This document shows, one piece after another, positions 40,322 to 49,957 of a DNA stretch of 64,000 bases; the stretch's first letter is position 1; each line of letters starts with the position of its first letter. The position numbers and the translations under genes were made by a program. The stretch comes from Anaerotruncus sp. (GTDB lineage: Bacteria; Bacillota; Clostridia; Oscillospirales; Acutalibacteraceae), in contig CP091724.1 in the NCBI GenBank assembly GCA_022009795.1, positions 248,001 through 312,000 on the forward strand, in the 5' to 3' direction. Below the pieces are notes generated by a model that was given only the letters and a program-made list of their open reading frames with translations, was not told where the DNA came from and searched no databases.

Positions 40322-42745
40322 ATGGACAAAATAATTCATTTCGACGATTTAAGCATTCTCAAAAAAATGCCGTTAAAATCGAAAAAAACGCGCAGAAGCA
40401 ACGATGTCGCAAAAACGAGGTATTTGTGTTGCAAATTGCTGCGCTTTCGCAGGCGGATGATATTATCCGCAAAATCGAAAAACGATTCCGCCGATTTGAA
40501 AAATTGAATGCATAAACACGGATTTTTGTGGATAAATTCGGAAAAAGCGGTCACAAATCCGTTTCGGTTAAAAAGAATATTTTGCAGCCGCTCTTTTTTA
40601 CGGTTGAATCGCCGCATCTCGGCCGCAGAACACAAACGGCAAAGTTTTCATTTGAATGTGAAAGCGGCACTTATGAATTTGAAATTGCTTTTTAATATAA
40701 ACGATTCGCGCGTTTACAATAACGGCTATAACGATCTTTGGCGCCTTTCAAGGCTTAAATGGCTTAATTCGTCGCTTGAGCAAAACGATGATTTGGTGCG
40801 CCCGTTTACCTCGCCGGAGGTTTGCAAAAATCGGGTTAAAATCCTCGGCAGGGAAGTTGAGCTTTCACCAAACGGATTGCCTGCGCGGGTATATTCTTAT
40901 TTTGATGAAGCCGTGCAGCTTTGCGGCGGCGTGCAGGCAAGCCTTTTTGAAAAGCCCTGCGAACTTGAAATTTCCGGGGAAAAGCTTGCGGGCAAAGAGC
41001 TTGTAATCAAAGCTTTCAAAAACCGCGCAGAGTTAAATTCACTGTGCGATTCGGCGGATTATTCGGCGCATGTTGCCGCAGTGATAAGATATGACGGCCA
41101 AATTCAATACTCCGTTAAAATAAATCCCAAGCATGATTTTTGTTGCCAAAAAAATGTTTGCCTGAATATTTATGTTTCCGAAAAAAATGCACCTCGCTTA
41201 TGCACGGCCTCGGCCGCAGAGCTTCAAAAGCAGCTGATTTGAGCTTTAAATGGGATGCCGATAAGCAGCAGGACAGTGTTTTTCTCGGCTCCGTAAACTG
41301 CGGCATGCGCGTTAAATACAAGGCGGAAAATTATCGCCGACCGCTCGTAAATATCTTTTATAAAAATTTACCGCTTGTTGTGCCCGAAAGCACTTGGGAT
41401 AATCATTCGCAGGGCGAAATAACGGTTAAAAAAGAAAATGGATTTGCTGAAATCTGCGCAAAAACGGGTGCGTTTCAATTTAAAGCGGGCGAGGAAAAAA
41501 GCTTTGATTTTGAAATTCATATTACTCCGTTTAAGCCGTTTGATTATAAAAAAAGGCTTTCGGCGTAAGATATTGCCATGTTAATAATTTTAAGGATGAA
41601 TATAAGGAAATAGATGATGCCGCAAAGCACGGCTTAAACTATGTTATCTTCCATCAGGGCAATTCGATAATGCCATATATAAATTATCCTTTCTATGAAA
41701 CTCAAAGGCTGAAAAAAAGCAGTTCAATATGCCGAAAGCAAGGGCATAGGCATAAAGCTTTATTACACAGAGCGCGAACATTCAAATCATATGGCGGAAA
41801 CCTTTGCTTATAAGGCACTCGGCGATGAAATAATTTTGCGCAAGCAGGGGGTAAGCCATTCGTGGCAAAAGGAAAAGCCTAAGTGGCTTGTTGATAATTT
41901 CGGCGAGGATATTATTCCCGGCTGGTTTGTTAAATACAACAAGGGCAAATATAAGGGCGAGCATGATATTTCCTTTATCGTGCACCCGGACACAAGGCTT
42001 GATAATTATTATATCGAGGGGCTTAATTGGCTGCTTGAAAATATAGGCATAAAGGGAGTTTATATTGACGACACAAGCCTTGACCGCACCACGATTGAGC
42101 GCGCAAAAAAAGCTGCTTGATAAGAAAAAAACGGCTTGATTGATATGCATATGTGGAATCACGAGGAGCCGCGCGCGGGCGATGTCAGTTGCCTTAATCT
42201 TTATTGCGAGCTGCTTCCGTTTTTAGACAGTATTTGGCTCGGTGAGGGATTTTTTTATAAAAAAATATTCACCCGAATATATGCTTGCTGAGGTTTCGGG
42301 CATTCCTTACGGCGTGCCGGGGCAAATGCTTCAGGACGGCGGCGATCTTTATGAGGGTATGCTTTACGCCATGAATAACCGCTACGGCTGGGGCTGCAAA
42401 AATTCTGTTAAGCTTTATAAGGTGTGGGATGATTTTGGCATTGAGCAAAGCAAAATGCTCGGCTATTGGCACAGCGAAAATCCCGTTAAAACCACCTGCC
42501 CGGATGTGCTTGCAACGGTTTATCTTAAAAAGGACGGTGCTCTTGTTTGCCTTTATAATTTCGGCAAAAAGAAGCGGAGTTTCGGTCTTGAAATTTCGCA
42601 AAAGCTCGGCTTTAAAATAAAATCCGCCGAAAGGATTTATCTTGCCTCCGGCATAAAAAGAAAATGCAATCCAAACGGCTCGTTTGCACTGTCGGCAAGA
42701 AGAGGAATGATGCTGCGGTTTTTTGCAAACGCCGGCAAGAATTAA
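40322..42745 (+). CDS. DUF6067 glycoside hydrolase-like protein, heavily frameshifted
   Basis: About 800 residues when joined. The C-terminal half is a recognisable TIM-barrel of the DUF6067 type: NYVIFHQGNSIMPYINYPFYET, GIGIKLYYTERE, LNWLLENIGIKGVYIDDTSLDR, IDMHMWNH, IWLGEGF and AEVSGIPYGVPGQMLQDGG. The acidic residues in YIDD and GEGF are candidate catalytic groups. The N-terminal half is beta-sandwich-like with no named domain. More than ten shifts (40.37, 40.52-40.70, 41.13, 41.20, 41.57, 41.72, 42.11, 42.26 kb). The true start is uncertain and may lie up to 110 bases upstream. No signal peptide seen. Specificity is unknown. Confidence 0.72.
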
Positions 42746-42780
42746 ATGCTTTGAAATTCATTGATTACAAGGGGTATATT

Positions 42781-44258
42781 ATGAAAAAAATCGGTAAAAA
42801 AATTGCAATTTTTCTTGCTGTTTGCCGCCGCGGCGGTCACCGGTGTTTCGCTCGGCGTTCATTACGGATGCGGCGACACGGAATTTAAGCAAAAAAACAT
42901 ATGATGTTGATACCGGCTCAAACCCGCTTCGCGTTGCCGTTATCAGCGATTTGAAACTTCCGAACGATAAAGATACGGCAACGCATCAATACGAATCTTT
43001 TGAAAAAACGCTGACTTCGCTTAAAAACAAAGGCATGGATGTGCTTGTTATCGCGGGCGATTTCACCGATGTGGGCACGCGCAGGGCGTGGGAGTCATAT
43101 AAGGAAATCTACGAAAATGTTATGGCGGATTCAAAAGAGCCGATAAAGCTTTTTATTTTGGGCAATCACGATTATTGGCTGCCGATGTTTGCCGAATGCG
43201 GCGAAATTCCCACTCCCGCCAAAATGCAAAAAAGATTTACGAAATATACGGGTGAGCCGGTTAATTCGCACCAAGTTATAAACGGCTTTCATTTTATTTG
43301 TTGGAGTTCTATGGACGGCAGCTACGATAAATCTTATCGCAATTATGAAACCGTTAGGGCAGAGCTTGACAAGGCCGTTGCCGATGACCCGGAAGAGCCG
43401 ATTTTCGTTATCACGCATCTGAATCCGTCCGAAACGGTTTACGGCTCGGACGGCTGGGGAAACGACGATATAAATAAACTTTTAAAGGATTATCCGCAGG
43501 TGATATCGCTTTCGGGCCATTCGCATTTCAGCATTATTGATGAAAGATCCGTTTGGCAGGGTGATTACACTGCGCTCACAACGCAAAGCCTTGATTACAT
43601 TGAGCTTGAAGAGGGCAAATACAACGGCTCCGTGCCTAAAGATGCATACGGCAATCGCATCGCTGAGGATATGCCCGCGTGCCTTTATATGAATATTGAA
43701 AACGGCAAAGTAACCGTTGAACGCCTTGAGGCAAACAGCGGTAAAGCACTGAAAGAACCTTGGGTGTTTGAAGCGCCTTTTGATAAGCCCGCCAAATATA
43801 CGGATTCAAGAAAAATGCAAAACCAAGCGCCCGCCCTTGATGAAAATATAGGCGCAAAGCTTGTTGATATAGCGGATGTTGACGGTGTTCAAAGAACGGC
43901 GCTTTCGTTTAAAGCGGGCAGCGACGACGATTTTGTTCATTCATATAAAATTTCGTTTCTTGATGAAAATCATAATGCATTGGAATTTTACGAAACGGAT
44001 TATTCGGGCAATATCGTGAAATATAAAAACGGCGAAAAGGTTTCGCAGGATTCCGAAGATTACGAAGCGGCAGGGCAAAACGCAATAAGCGAATTGCTTT
44101 ATTTCAGCGATTTTGTGTGCGGCCTTGAAAATATGGCACCGTATGCGCTGCTGCGCATGCCGCCCAATATGCCGGAAAACACAAAATATGTTGCCGTAAC
44201 GGCAATTGATTCGTGGGGTGCGGAAAGCAACACGGTTATAAGTGAGTTGGTGAAGTAA
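42781..44258 (+). CDS. exported metallophosphoesterase with C-terminal beta domain, frameshifted at start
   Basis: About 490 residues. A signal peptide or membrane anchor (MKKIGKKIAIFLLFAAAAVTGVSLG after correcting a shift near 42822) leads to a calcineurin-like domain: AVISDLKL, VIAGDFTDVG, ILGNHDYW, ITHLNP and LSGHSHFS. The first metal motif has DLKL instead of DxH, so one metal ligand may be missing. The last 150 residues look like an FN3-type domain. It is followed without a gap by the GH16 gene. Phosphoesterases with this layout occur in polysaccharide utilisation clusters, but the substrate is unknown. Confidence 0.8.
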
Positions 44259-45311
44259 ATGAAAAGAATAATAAGTGCGGCTCTTGCCGTTTTAATAGTT
44301 ATTACCGTAGGCACGGTTTCAGCCTCCTGTTCAAAAAGCCAAAAGCAGGATGAAAGCTGGAAAACAAACGATAAATACGATTTGTCCGTTCCCGTATTGG
44401 GGCAGGACGGCTGGTATCTTGTGTTTGAGGATGATTTCAACGGCACAAGCCTTAACGAAGATATAAAATTCGGCGATACATACACGGGAAACCGCGAGAT
44501 TTGGACTTATTCGCCGCATGCAATCAGGTGGCCGAGCAATGATGAAGATAAGCCCGCGCAGGCGTGCTATTGGTGCCCCGAAACGGTTGAAATCCGTGAT
44601 TCAAAGCTGATTGTTCATTCGCGTTATGAGGATAATCATGAATGTAACGGCGATTGCCCCAAGCAGGGCAGATTCACGGGCGGAATCGAAACCCGCAAAA
44701 TAATCGGCGATAATAACAACAATAAGGGCACGAATGATGAAATGCTGTTTTCACAGGCGTTCGGTTATTATGAATGCCGCGTGAAATTTCCAAAATCGCA
44801 GGGAATGTGGTCGGCGTTTTGGCTTCAGTCCTCCAATATGCGCAAGGTTGGAAACGAGGGCAAGGACGGCACCGAGATTGATGCTTTTGAAAGCGCTTTT
44901 ATAAACAGTGCGGATTCCGAGATGGGGCACGCCCTTTTGTGGGACGGCTACGGCAAAAAAGCAAAGAGCAGCCCCTATATCACAAAGCTTGATCGGGATT
45001 TGTACGACGGCTGGCACACCTTTGCCCTCAAATGGACTCCCGATTATTATGTGTTTTATATAGACGGTAAGGCAACTTGGGCAACCGCGGACGGCGATGT
45101 TTCCCGTGTGCACGAGTTTTTTTGCGCTTTACCTGCGAAATCGATGCCGGCGACGGCTGGGGTCCGCACGGCCAAAAAAATAGGGCAGTTTGACGATTCC
45201 GTGCCTGCCGATGATTTTGAGGTGGATTATATCAAGGTTTGGCAAAATTCAAATTACGAAAGCGCAATTCAACCCGATGATGAATTTGAGGGCAGTGTCG
45301 ATTTGGATTAA
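44259..45311 (+). CDS. GH16 family glycanase lipoprotein
   Basis: 350 residues with a lipoprotein signal (VSASC). The catalytic signature is GTEIDAFES (ExDxxE) in a beta-jelly-roll, preceded by SAFWLQSSN and followed by WHTFALKWTPDYYVFYIDG, typical of laminarinases and related endo-beta-glucanases or galactanases. Two compensating shifts between 45117 and 45178 scramble about 20 residues; the corrected text reads EFLRFTCEIDAGDGWG. Its ATG directly follows the phosphoesterase TAA. Membrane-anchored outside the cell, it would cut a beta-linked polysaccharide. Confidence 0.88.
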   Translation: MKRIISAALAVLIVITVGTVSASCSKSQKQDESWKTNDKYDLSVPVLGQDGWYLVFEDDFNGTSLNEDIKFGDTYTGNREIWTYSPHAIRWPSNDEDKPAQACYWCPETVEIRDSKLIVHSRYEDNHECNGDCPKQGRFTGGIETRKIIGDNNNNKGTNDEMLFSQAFGYYECRVKFPKSQGMWSAFWLQSSNMRKVGNEGKDGTEIDAFESAFINSADSEMGHALLWDGYGKKAKSSPYITKLDRDLYDGWHTFALKWTPDYYVFYIDGKATWATADGDVSRVHEFFCALPAKSMPATAGVRTAKKIGQFDDSVPADDFEVDYIKVWQNSNYESAIQPDDEFEGSVDLD

Positions 45312-45371
45312 ATCGCTTTGCTTGAAGCAAACATCAAATAATATTTTGCAACAAACTATGCCCTTCTCCGG

Positions 45372-45392
45372 GAAAGCCGAAGCAACGCTTCG
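45372..45392. repeat. short hairpins in the tcdA upstream region
   Basis: GCCGAAGC and GCTTCGGC enclose AAC, followed by AACAAAAAG. A second pair, AAGCTTTC and GAAAG, lies 20 bases on. The whole stretch 45312-45547 has no convincing gene; the hairpin may end the GH16 transcript weakly. Confidence 0.4.
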
Positions 45393-45547
45393 GCAACAAA
45401 AAGAAGCTTTCCTCCTAAAGAAAGTCCAAACAGCGTTTCGGCATAAAGCATCGCAAATTAAACACCGCTGCAATTAACTCTTTACTTTTTCCTATAAAAA
45501 AGGTATGATATAAAGCATGAATTTCGGTGCGCAAAGGAGTGCGGAAT

Positions 45548-46316
45548 ATGCTTAATCAATTTTCAAGAACAGAGCTTTTGATCGGCAAAGAGGCAATGGA
45601 AAAGCTTCAAAGCTCGCGTGTGGCTGTTTTCGGCATAGGCGGGGTGGGCGGCTACACTGTTGAAGCGCTTGCAAGATCGGGAGTCGGCGCGATTGATATT
45701 GTGGATGACGATAAAGTTTGCCTCACAAATATAAATCGCCAAATTATAGCCACACATCAAACGGTTGGCAAATATAAGGTTGACGTGGCAGAGGAGCGCA
45801 TTAAGCAAATAAATCCGGATTGCATTGTGAATAAGCATCAAATGTTTTACGCACCGGAAACCGCGGATAAATTTGATTTTTCAAAATATGATTATGTAGT
45901 AGATGCGATTGATACCGTAACCGGCAAAATTGCGCTTGTTATGCAGGCGCGCGAAAGCGGCACACCGATAATCAGCTCAATGGGCGCCGGCAATAAAATG
46001 GATCCTACCGCTTTTTGAGGTGGCGGATATTTATAAAACCTCTGTTTGCCCGCTCGCAAGGGTTATGCGCTATGAGCTTAAAAAGCGCGGCGTAAAAAAG
46101 CTTAAAGTTGTTTATTCAAAAGAAAAGCCCATCACCCCGATAGACGATATGGCAATCAGCTGCCGCGAGCATTGTGTTTGCCCGCCCGGCACAAAGCGCA
46201 AGTGCACCGCGCGCAGGGCAATCCCCGGCAGTAATGCGTTTGTGCCGTCTGTGGTTGGGCTTATAATAGCCGGTGAGGTTGTTAAAGACCTTGTAGGCTA
46301 CAAGGCGGAAAAATGA
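45548..46316 (+). CDS. tcdA: tRNA threonylcarbamoyladenosine dehydratase (ThiF/TcdA family), one frameshift
   Basis: About 255 residues. TcdA uses ATP to cyclise t6A37 of tRNA to ct6A. The Rossmann GIGGVGGYTVEALARSGVG, the adenylation region NINRQIIATHQTVGKYKV, DAIDTVTGK and SMGAGNKMDPT are clear; a cysteine-rich segment CREHCVCPPGTKRKC may hold zinc. One extra T near 46014 splits the frame. ATG 45548 follows AGGAG. Confidence 0.9.
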
Positions 46317-46335
46317 TTTTTTGGGGTATATAACT

Positions 46336-46896
46336 GTGTCAATAGGTTTGCAAAGGGGTGTGGTTGCGGTTGAGGCTCATAAAGCCGAATGGGAAGCCGC
46401 AGCGAAAAAAACAATTGAATTATTAAAAAAAGCATATTGAAAAAAATGATGCCGTTGATATTCGCCATGTGGGAAGCACAGCCGTTAAAAGCATTTGCGC
46501 CAAGCCGATTATTGATATAGCGGTCGGCGTAAGAAGTTTTGACGATATCTTCGCGCATAACGATGAATTGCAAAAGCACGGAATCGCTTATCGCCGCGAG
46601 GATCATCCGGGCCAGCATTTATATGTTTGCGCGGATGATAAAAAAATAATCTTCAAACGCATTATATTCATATTGTTATTTATAACGGCGAAGATTGGAA
46701 TAATTATGTGAACCTGTGCGATTATCTTAATTCCGACGAAAGCGCGGCCCATGAATATTCTCGCCTCAAAAATGCGACTGGCGGCAGAATATCCGAACGA
46801 CAGAATCGCCTACACAAACGGAAAAAGCAGTTTATCGAAAAATGCCTTAAAAAGATGCAAAAAGCGTGGAGAAAGCAACGCCCTTTATCTTCATAA
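46336..46896 (+). CDS. GrpB family protein (UPF0157), frameshifted
   Basis: About 186 residues of the nucleotidyltransferase-like GrpB family: VDIRHVGSTAVKSICAKPIIDIAVGV, HPGQHLYVC and NDRIAYTNGKSSFIEKCL. It starts at GTG 46336, 19 bases after tcdA, so the two may be co-transcribed. Shifts at 46432, 46655, 46772 and 46826. Biochemical role is not established; some members act in CoA or nucleotide metabolism. Confidence 0.85.
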
Positions 46897-46945
46897 AAAG
46901 ATAAAGAGTGTGTTAAGAAGGCATAAATCGAACTCGATAAGCCTA

Positions 46946-46990
46946 AATAAAAAAAGAGGTTTTGGACCACATCCAAAGCCTCTTTTGCTT
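46946..46990. terminator. bidirectional terminator between grpB and fucU
   Basis: AAAAGAGG..TTTGGA and TCCAAA..CCTCTTTT pair around ACCACA, with A- and T-runs outside. A weaker CTTTATCTT/AAGATAAAG hairpin lies at 46880-46908. Confidence 0.75.
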
Positions 46991-47004
46991 ATATTTGATT
47001 GCTT

Positions 47005-47446
47005 TTACATTCCGGGCAAAACGCAGCCTTTTTTCAAAATGATATTGGCGTATTGGCGCTCCTCTCCGGTTATGATAACCGCATAAGCCTTTTTTGCTCT
47101 TTCGTAATATGCGAATCTTTCGCAGAAGGTCGGCTCCGATTCGGGGCTTTCCTTTTTCAGAATTTTTGTGTAATCATCCCAAGCGGAGGTGTCGGCCTTA
47201 TCATCTCCGGGCACCTTTTGCATCAAAATGAAATGCTCGGGGTCATATTGGTCGAGCGGAATAAGCTTTAAAACGGCTTCAAGCATATCCGCAGCCGGTA
47301 TTCCGTCTGCCCTCACAAGCCTTTGTGCTATTGATGCGGCGGGGAAATTGGCGTCTGATATAACGATTTCGTCTCCGTGACCCATTTCGCAGAGGATTTT
47401 TTTAAAAATTTCCGGGGAAATAATTTTTGGGTATTCCTTTAAGCAT
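47005..47446 (-). CDS. fucU: L-fucose mutarotase family protein (RbsD/FucU), frameshifted at start
   Basis: About 146 residues. After removing two extra bases near 47400-47425 the start reads MLKGIPKIISPEIFKKILCEMGHGDEIVISDANFPA, the RbsD/FucU signature with the catalytic histidine in GHGDE. The end FAYYERAKKAYAVIITGEERQYANIILKKG matches FucU better than RbsD. FucU interconverts alpha- and beta-L-fucose, which fits the fucosidase 9 kb away. ATG 47446 is preceded by AAAGGAG on the minus strand. Confidence 0.87.
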
Positions 47447-47523
47447 AATCAAAACTCCTTTGTAAGCAAACGAGCTTGATTGCCGCTTGCTCGATTTATG
47501 TTTTTTTCGATGCTTTGATTATA

Positions 47524-48002
47524 TCATTTTTTTCGCCCGTGTTTCCACCGCTTTTTAATAAAGTTTAAAAAAATATAAATGATCAGCCCGTAAATAAATG
47601 AGCTTCCCACCCGTAAACTATAACCGGCCCCGCAATCGAAAAACATTTGCGCCGCCGTGCCGAGCACCATGCCCTCATGCTTAAACTCAAGCGCCGGGGA
47701 AACTACCGCATTTGCAAATCCTGTTATCGGCACAACAGTTCCTGCTCCGGCATGGCGCGCTATTTTGTCAAAAACACCGATTCCGGTTAAAATTGCGGTT
47801 ATGATAATTATTGTGCAGGGAGTGGCGGCTTTTACTTCATCTCCTCTCATGCCTGCGTTTTGATAAAGCGTATTTAAAAGCTGGCCGAAGCAGCAAATTC
47901 CTCCGCCGAAAAAGGAAAAGCCTTAACGCAGTTGAGCACCACGGGCGAATTCGGGCTTGCCTTGTCTGCCATTTTGCCGTATTCGTCTTTGCTTATTGAC
48001 AT
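47524..48002 (-). CDS. spoVAC: stage V sporulation protein AC
   Basis: About 159 residues with three or four membrane segments. The corrected start MSISKDEYGKMADKASPNSPVVLNCVKAF and the core ILTGIGVFDKIARHAGAGTVVPITGFANAVVSPALEFK are characteristic of SpoVAC, part of the channel moving dipicolinic acid into spores. Shifts near 47880-47925 break the first third. Upstream on the minus strand GAATA (48065-48061) and CAATAAT (48041-48035) could be a forespore SigG promoter. The normal partners spoVAD and spoVAE are not adjacent on this strand. Confidence 0.88.
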
Positions 48003-48073
48003 ATATCTTCATCCTTTTTTTAAATTTACTGTTAATTATTGTTTAACATTTCGGAATAATTATTCAAATGGGG

Positions 48074-48102
48074 TTGACAAATTATATAATTATCTGTAAT
48101 AT
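48074..48102 (+). promoter_or_regulatory. SigA-type promoter of the ABC ATPase gene
   Basis: TTGACA, a 17-base spacer and TAATAT, followed by AGAGGT and ATG 48137. Confidence 0.8.
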
Positions 48103-48136
48103 CATAATATACAATTTGTAATGAGAGGTATTTGTT

Positions 48137-48885
48137 ATGCATCTTATCGATGTGCGCAATGTTTATAAAATTTATAATCCCGGCGAAAAATCAGGTAAAT
48201 GCGCTTGACGGTGTTTCCATCACAATAGACGAGGGCGAATTTGTGGCGATTATCGGTCAATCCGGCTCTGGCAAATCAACGCTCATGAATATGCTTGGCT
48301 TGCTTGATACTCCCACGGAAGGTGAATATTATATAAACGGCAAGCTTGTTGATGATCTTACGGATGATCAAATGAGCGATATCCGCAATAAGCAAATAGG
48401 CTTTATTTTCCAGGGCTTCAATCTTATTTCTTCGCTCGACGCGCTTGAAAATGTTGAGCTTCCGCTTGTGTATCGCGGTGTTCCGCGTGCCGAAAGGGAT
48501 GAGCTTTCAAAGGCAGCTCTCGAAAAAGTCGGCCTCGGCGGTCGTATGCATCACTTGCCTGCTGCTCTTTCGGGCGGCCAGCAGCAGCGTGTGGCTGTTG
48601 CGCGCGCAATCGCGGCGGCGCCTCCCGTTATACTTGCCGATGAACCCACCGGTAACCTCGATACCCGTTCCACAAAAAGATGTTATGCAAATTTTGCATA
48701 ATTTAAAGGATGAGGGCAGAACGGTTATCGTCATCACTCACGATAACGAAATCGCCGAGCAGGCAGAGCGCGTTATCAGAATCAGAGACGGTAAAGTGGT
48801 TGAGGATTACATTAACCCCGGCTTTGAAGAAAAATACGGCCGCGCCGCAAAATATGATAATAAAAACCCGATTGATCAGGGCTGA
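48137..48885 (+). CDS. ABC transporter ATPase of the MacB/LolD/YknY type, frameshifted
   Basis: About 248 residues. Walker A GQSGSGKST, the family-specific GLLDTPTEGEYYINGK, Q-loop FIFQGFNLISSLDALENVELPL, signature LSGGQQQRVAVARA, Walker B VILADEPTGNLD and H-loop ITHD. Shifts in the A-runs near 48188 and 48677. This subfamily energises FtsX-like permeases. No permease is next to it; the adaptor and permease encoded at 57.4-60.3 kb are the obvious partners. A terminator follows directly. Confidence 0.92.
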
Positions 48886-48909
48886 TAATTTAATATTTAA
48901 TGTTTATTT

Positions 48910-48949
48910 CACCTGCCGTATGCAAATAATATAGCAGGTGATTTTTTTA
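48910..48949 (+). terminator. terminator hairpin whose 3' arm holds the spoVAE ribosome site
   Basis: TCACCTGC and GCAGGTGA form an 8-base stem followed by seven T and then ATG 48949. AGGTGA in the 3' arm is the only ribosome-site candidate for the next gene. A TAATAT lies in the loop (48927-48932). Confidence 0.75.
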
Positions 48950-49308
48950 TGATGTTTTTTTAAAAGCTTTTTATAGTCGGCGGGTTGATTTGCGTTGCGG
49001 GTCAGCTTTTTGATTGATTTAACAAAATTAACTCCTGCGCGTATTCTCGTTTCTTTTTGTTTGCCTCGGCGTGCTGCTCGGCGCGTTCGGCGTTTATGAT
49101 AAGCTTGTTGATTTTGCGGGCGCGGGTGCAACGGTGCCGCTAACCGGCTTTGGAAATTCGCTTGCAAACGGAGTTAAGGATTCCGTCCGCCAATCCGGTT
49201 TTTTTGGGTGTGATTACGGGAGGATTGTCGGCCTGCTCTGCCGGTGTAACATTTGCTTTGCTGTCTGCTCTTTTGGTTTCCGTTTTTACTCGCTCAAAAG
49301 ATAAATAA
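48949..49308 (+). CDS. spoVAE: stage V sporulation protein AE, frameshifted
   Basis: About 118 residues. Corrected reading begins MMFFKAFIVGGLICVAGQLLIDLTK and continues TPARILV, LGAFGVYDKLVDFAGAGATVPLTGFGNSLANGV and a C-terminal membrane segment ending SKDK at TAA 49306-49308. This is the SpoVAE/SpoVAEb membrane subunit of the dipicolinate channel. Shifts at 48961, 49005, 49055-49065 and 49205. It is on the opposite strand from spoVAC and separated from it by an ABC ATPase gene; spoVAD is not between them. Confidence 0.82.
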
Positions 49309-49399
49309 AAGGCGCAATGAGGCGCTAAAAGTCGAAATAAACTTGTTGAAATTATTGTTCTTGTGTGGTAAAATTAGATTAAAGATTGGAGGAATAATT

Positions 49400-49733
49400 A
49401 TGGCAGCTTTAACATATGAATCGGTTGTGCAGGCTTATAAAGATAAGCTTTGCACCGTGGATGCAAGCGCCGTTTCCGGCACGATTGCTTTTCAGTTTGA
49501 TATTGAGGGCAAGGCGCACGGTGTCTTTTTATGTTGAGATTAAAAAAACGGCAAAATAAATGTTGAGCCTTATGAATATTATGATCGCAATGCAATCATA
49601 ACAGCCACCGGCACAAATCTTATTAAGCTTATAAACGGCAAGCTGGATCCCGTTGTGGCTTTTCACCACCGGTAAGCTTAAGGTTGACGGCGATGTGGGT
49701 GCCGCACTTGAGCTTATTAAGTACATAAAATAA
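49400..49733 (+). CDS. SCP2 sterol-binding domain protein, frameshifted
   Basis: About 110 residues, a single SCP2 domain (PF02036) that binds lipids in a hydrophobic tunnel: AVSGTIAFQFDIEGKAHGVFYVEIKNGKI, ATGTNLIKLINGKLDPVVAF and TGKLKVDGDVGAALEL. ATG 49400 follows GGAGG. Shifts near 49525, 49545 and 49665. Free-standing SCP2 domains in Clostridia have no assigned function. Confidence 0.87.
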
Positions 49734-49746
49734 ATATTTTTTTAAA

Positions 49747-49785
49747 AATCGGGCTGTATCATTATTTTTGATACGGCTCTTTTTG
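49747..49785 (+). terminator. terminator after the SCP2 gene
   Basis: GGGCTGTATCA and TGATACGGCTC form a stem with one G:U pair, followed by TTTTT. Confidence 0.8.
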
Positions 49786-49858
49786 TGATATGTTACAATA
49801 ATCACTCATTCAATTTTGTGAATGTGCACAATTGTGCCGGTGTGCCTGATTTTTGTGC

Positions 49859-49887
49859 TTGTATATATTTACCGTTTCATATATAAT
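49859..49887 (+). promoter_or_regulatory. SigA-type promoter of the GH3 gene
   Basis: TTGTAT, a 17-base spacer and TATAAT. The leader is about 65 nt with GGAGG before ATG 49958. Confidence 0.75.
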
Positions 49888-49957
49888 ATAAACGAAATAT
49901 AAACTCGGGAATGGCGTATTCTTGCGCAAATTCCCTTTTTTTATCGGAGGAAAAAGA

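Noticed and set aside
45249..45473. Minus-strand 74-codon frame after the GH16 gene
   Set aside because: It overlaps the GH16 end, has no similarity and contains the hairpin; probably non-coding.
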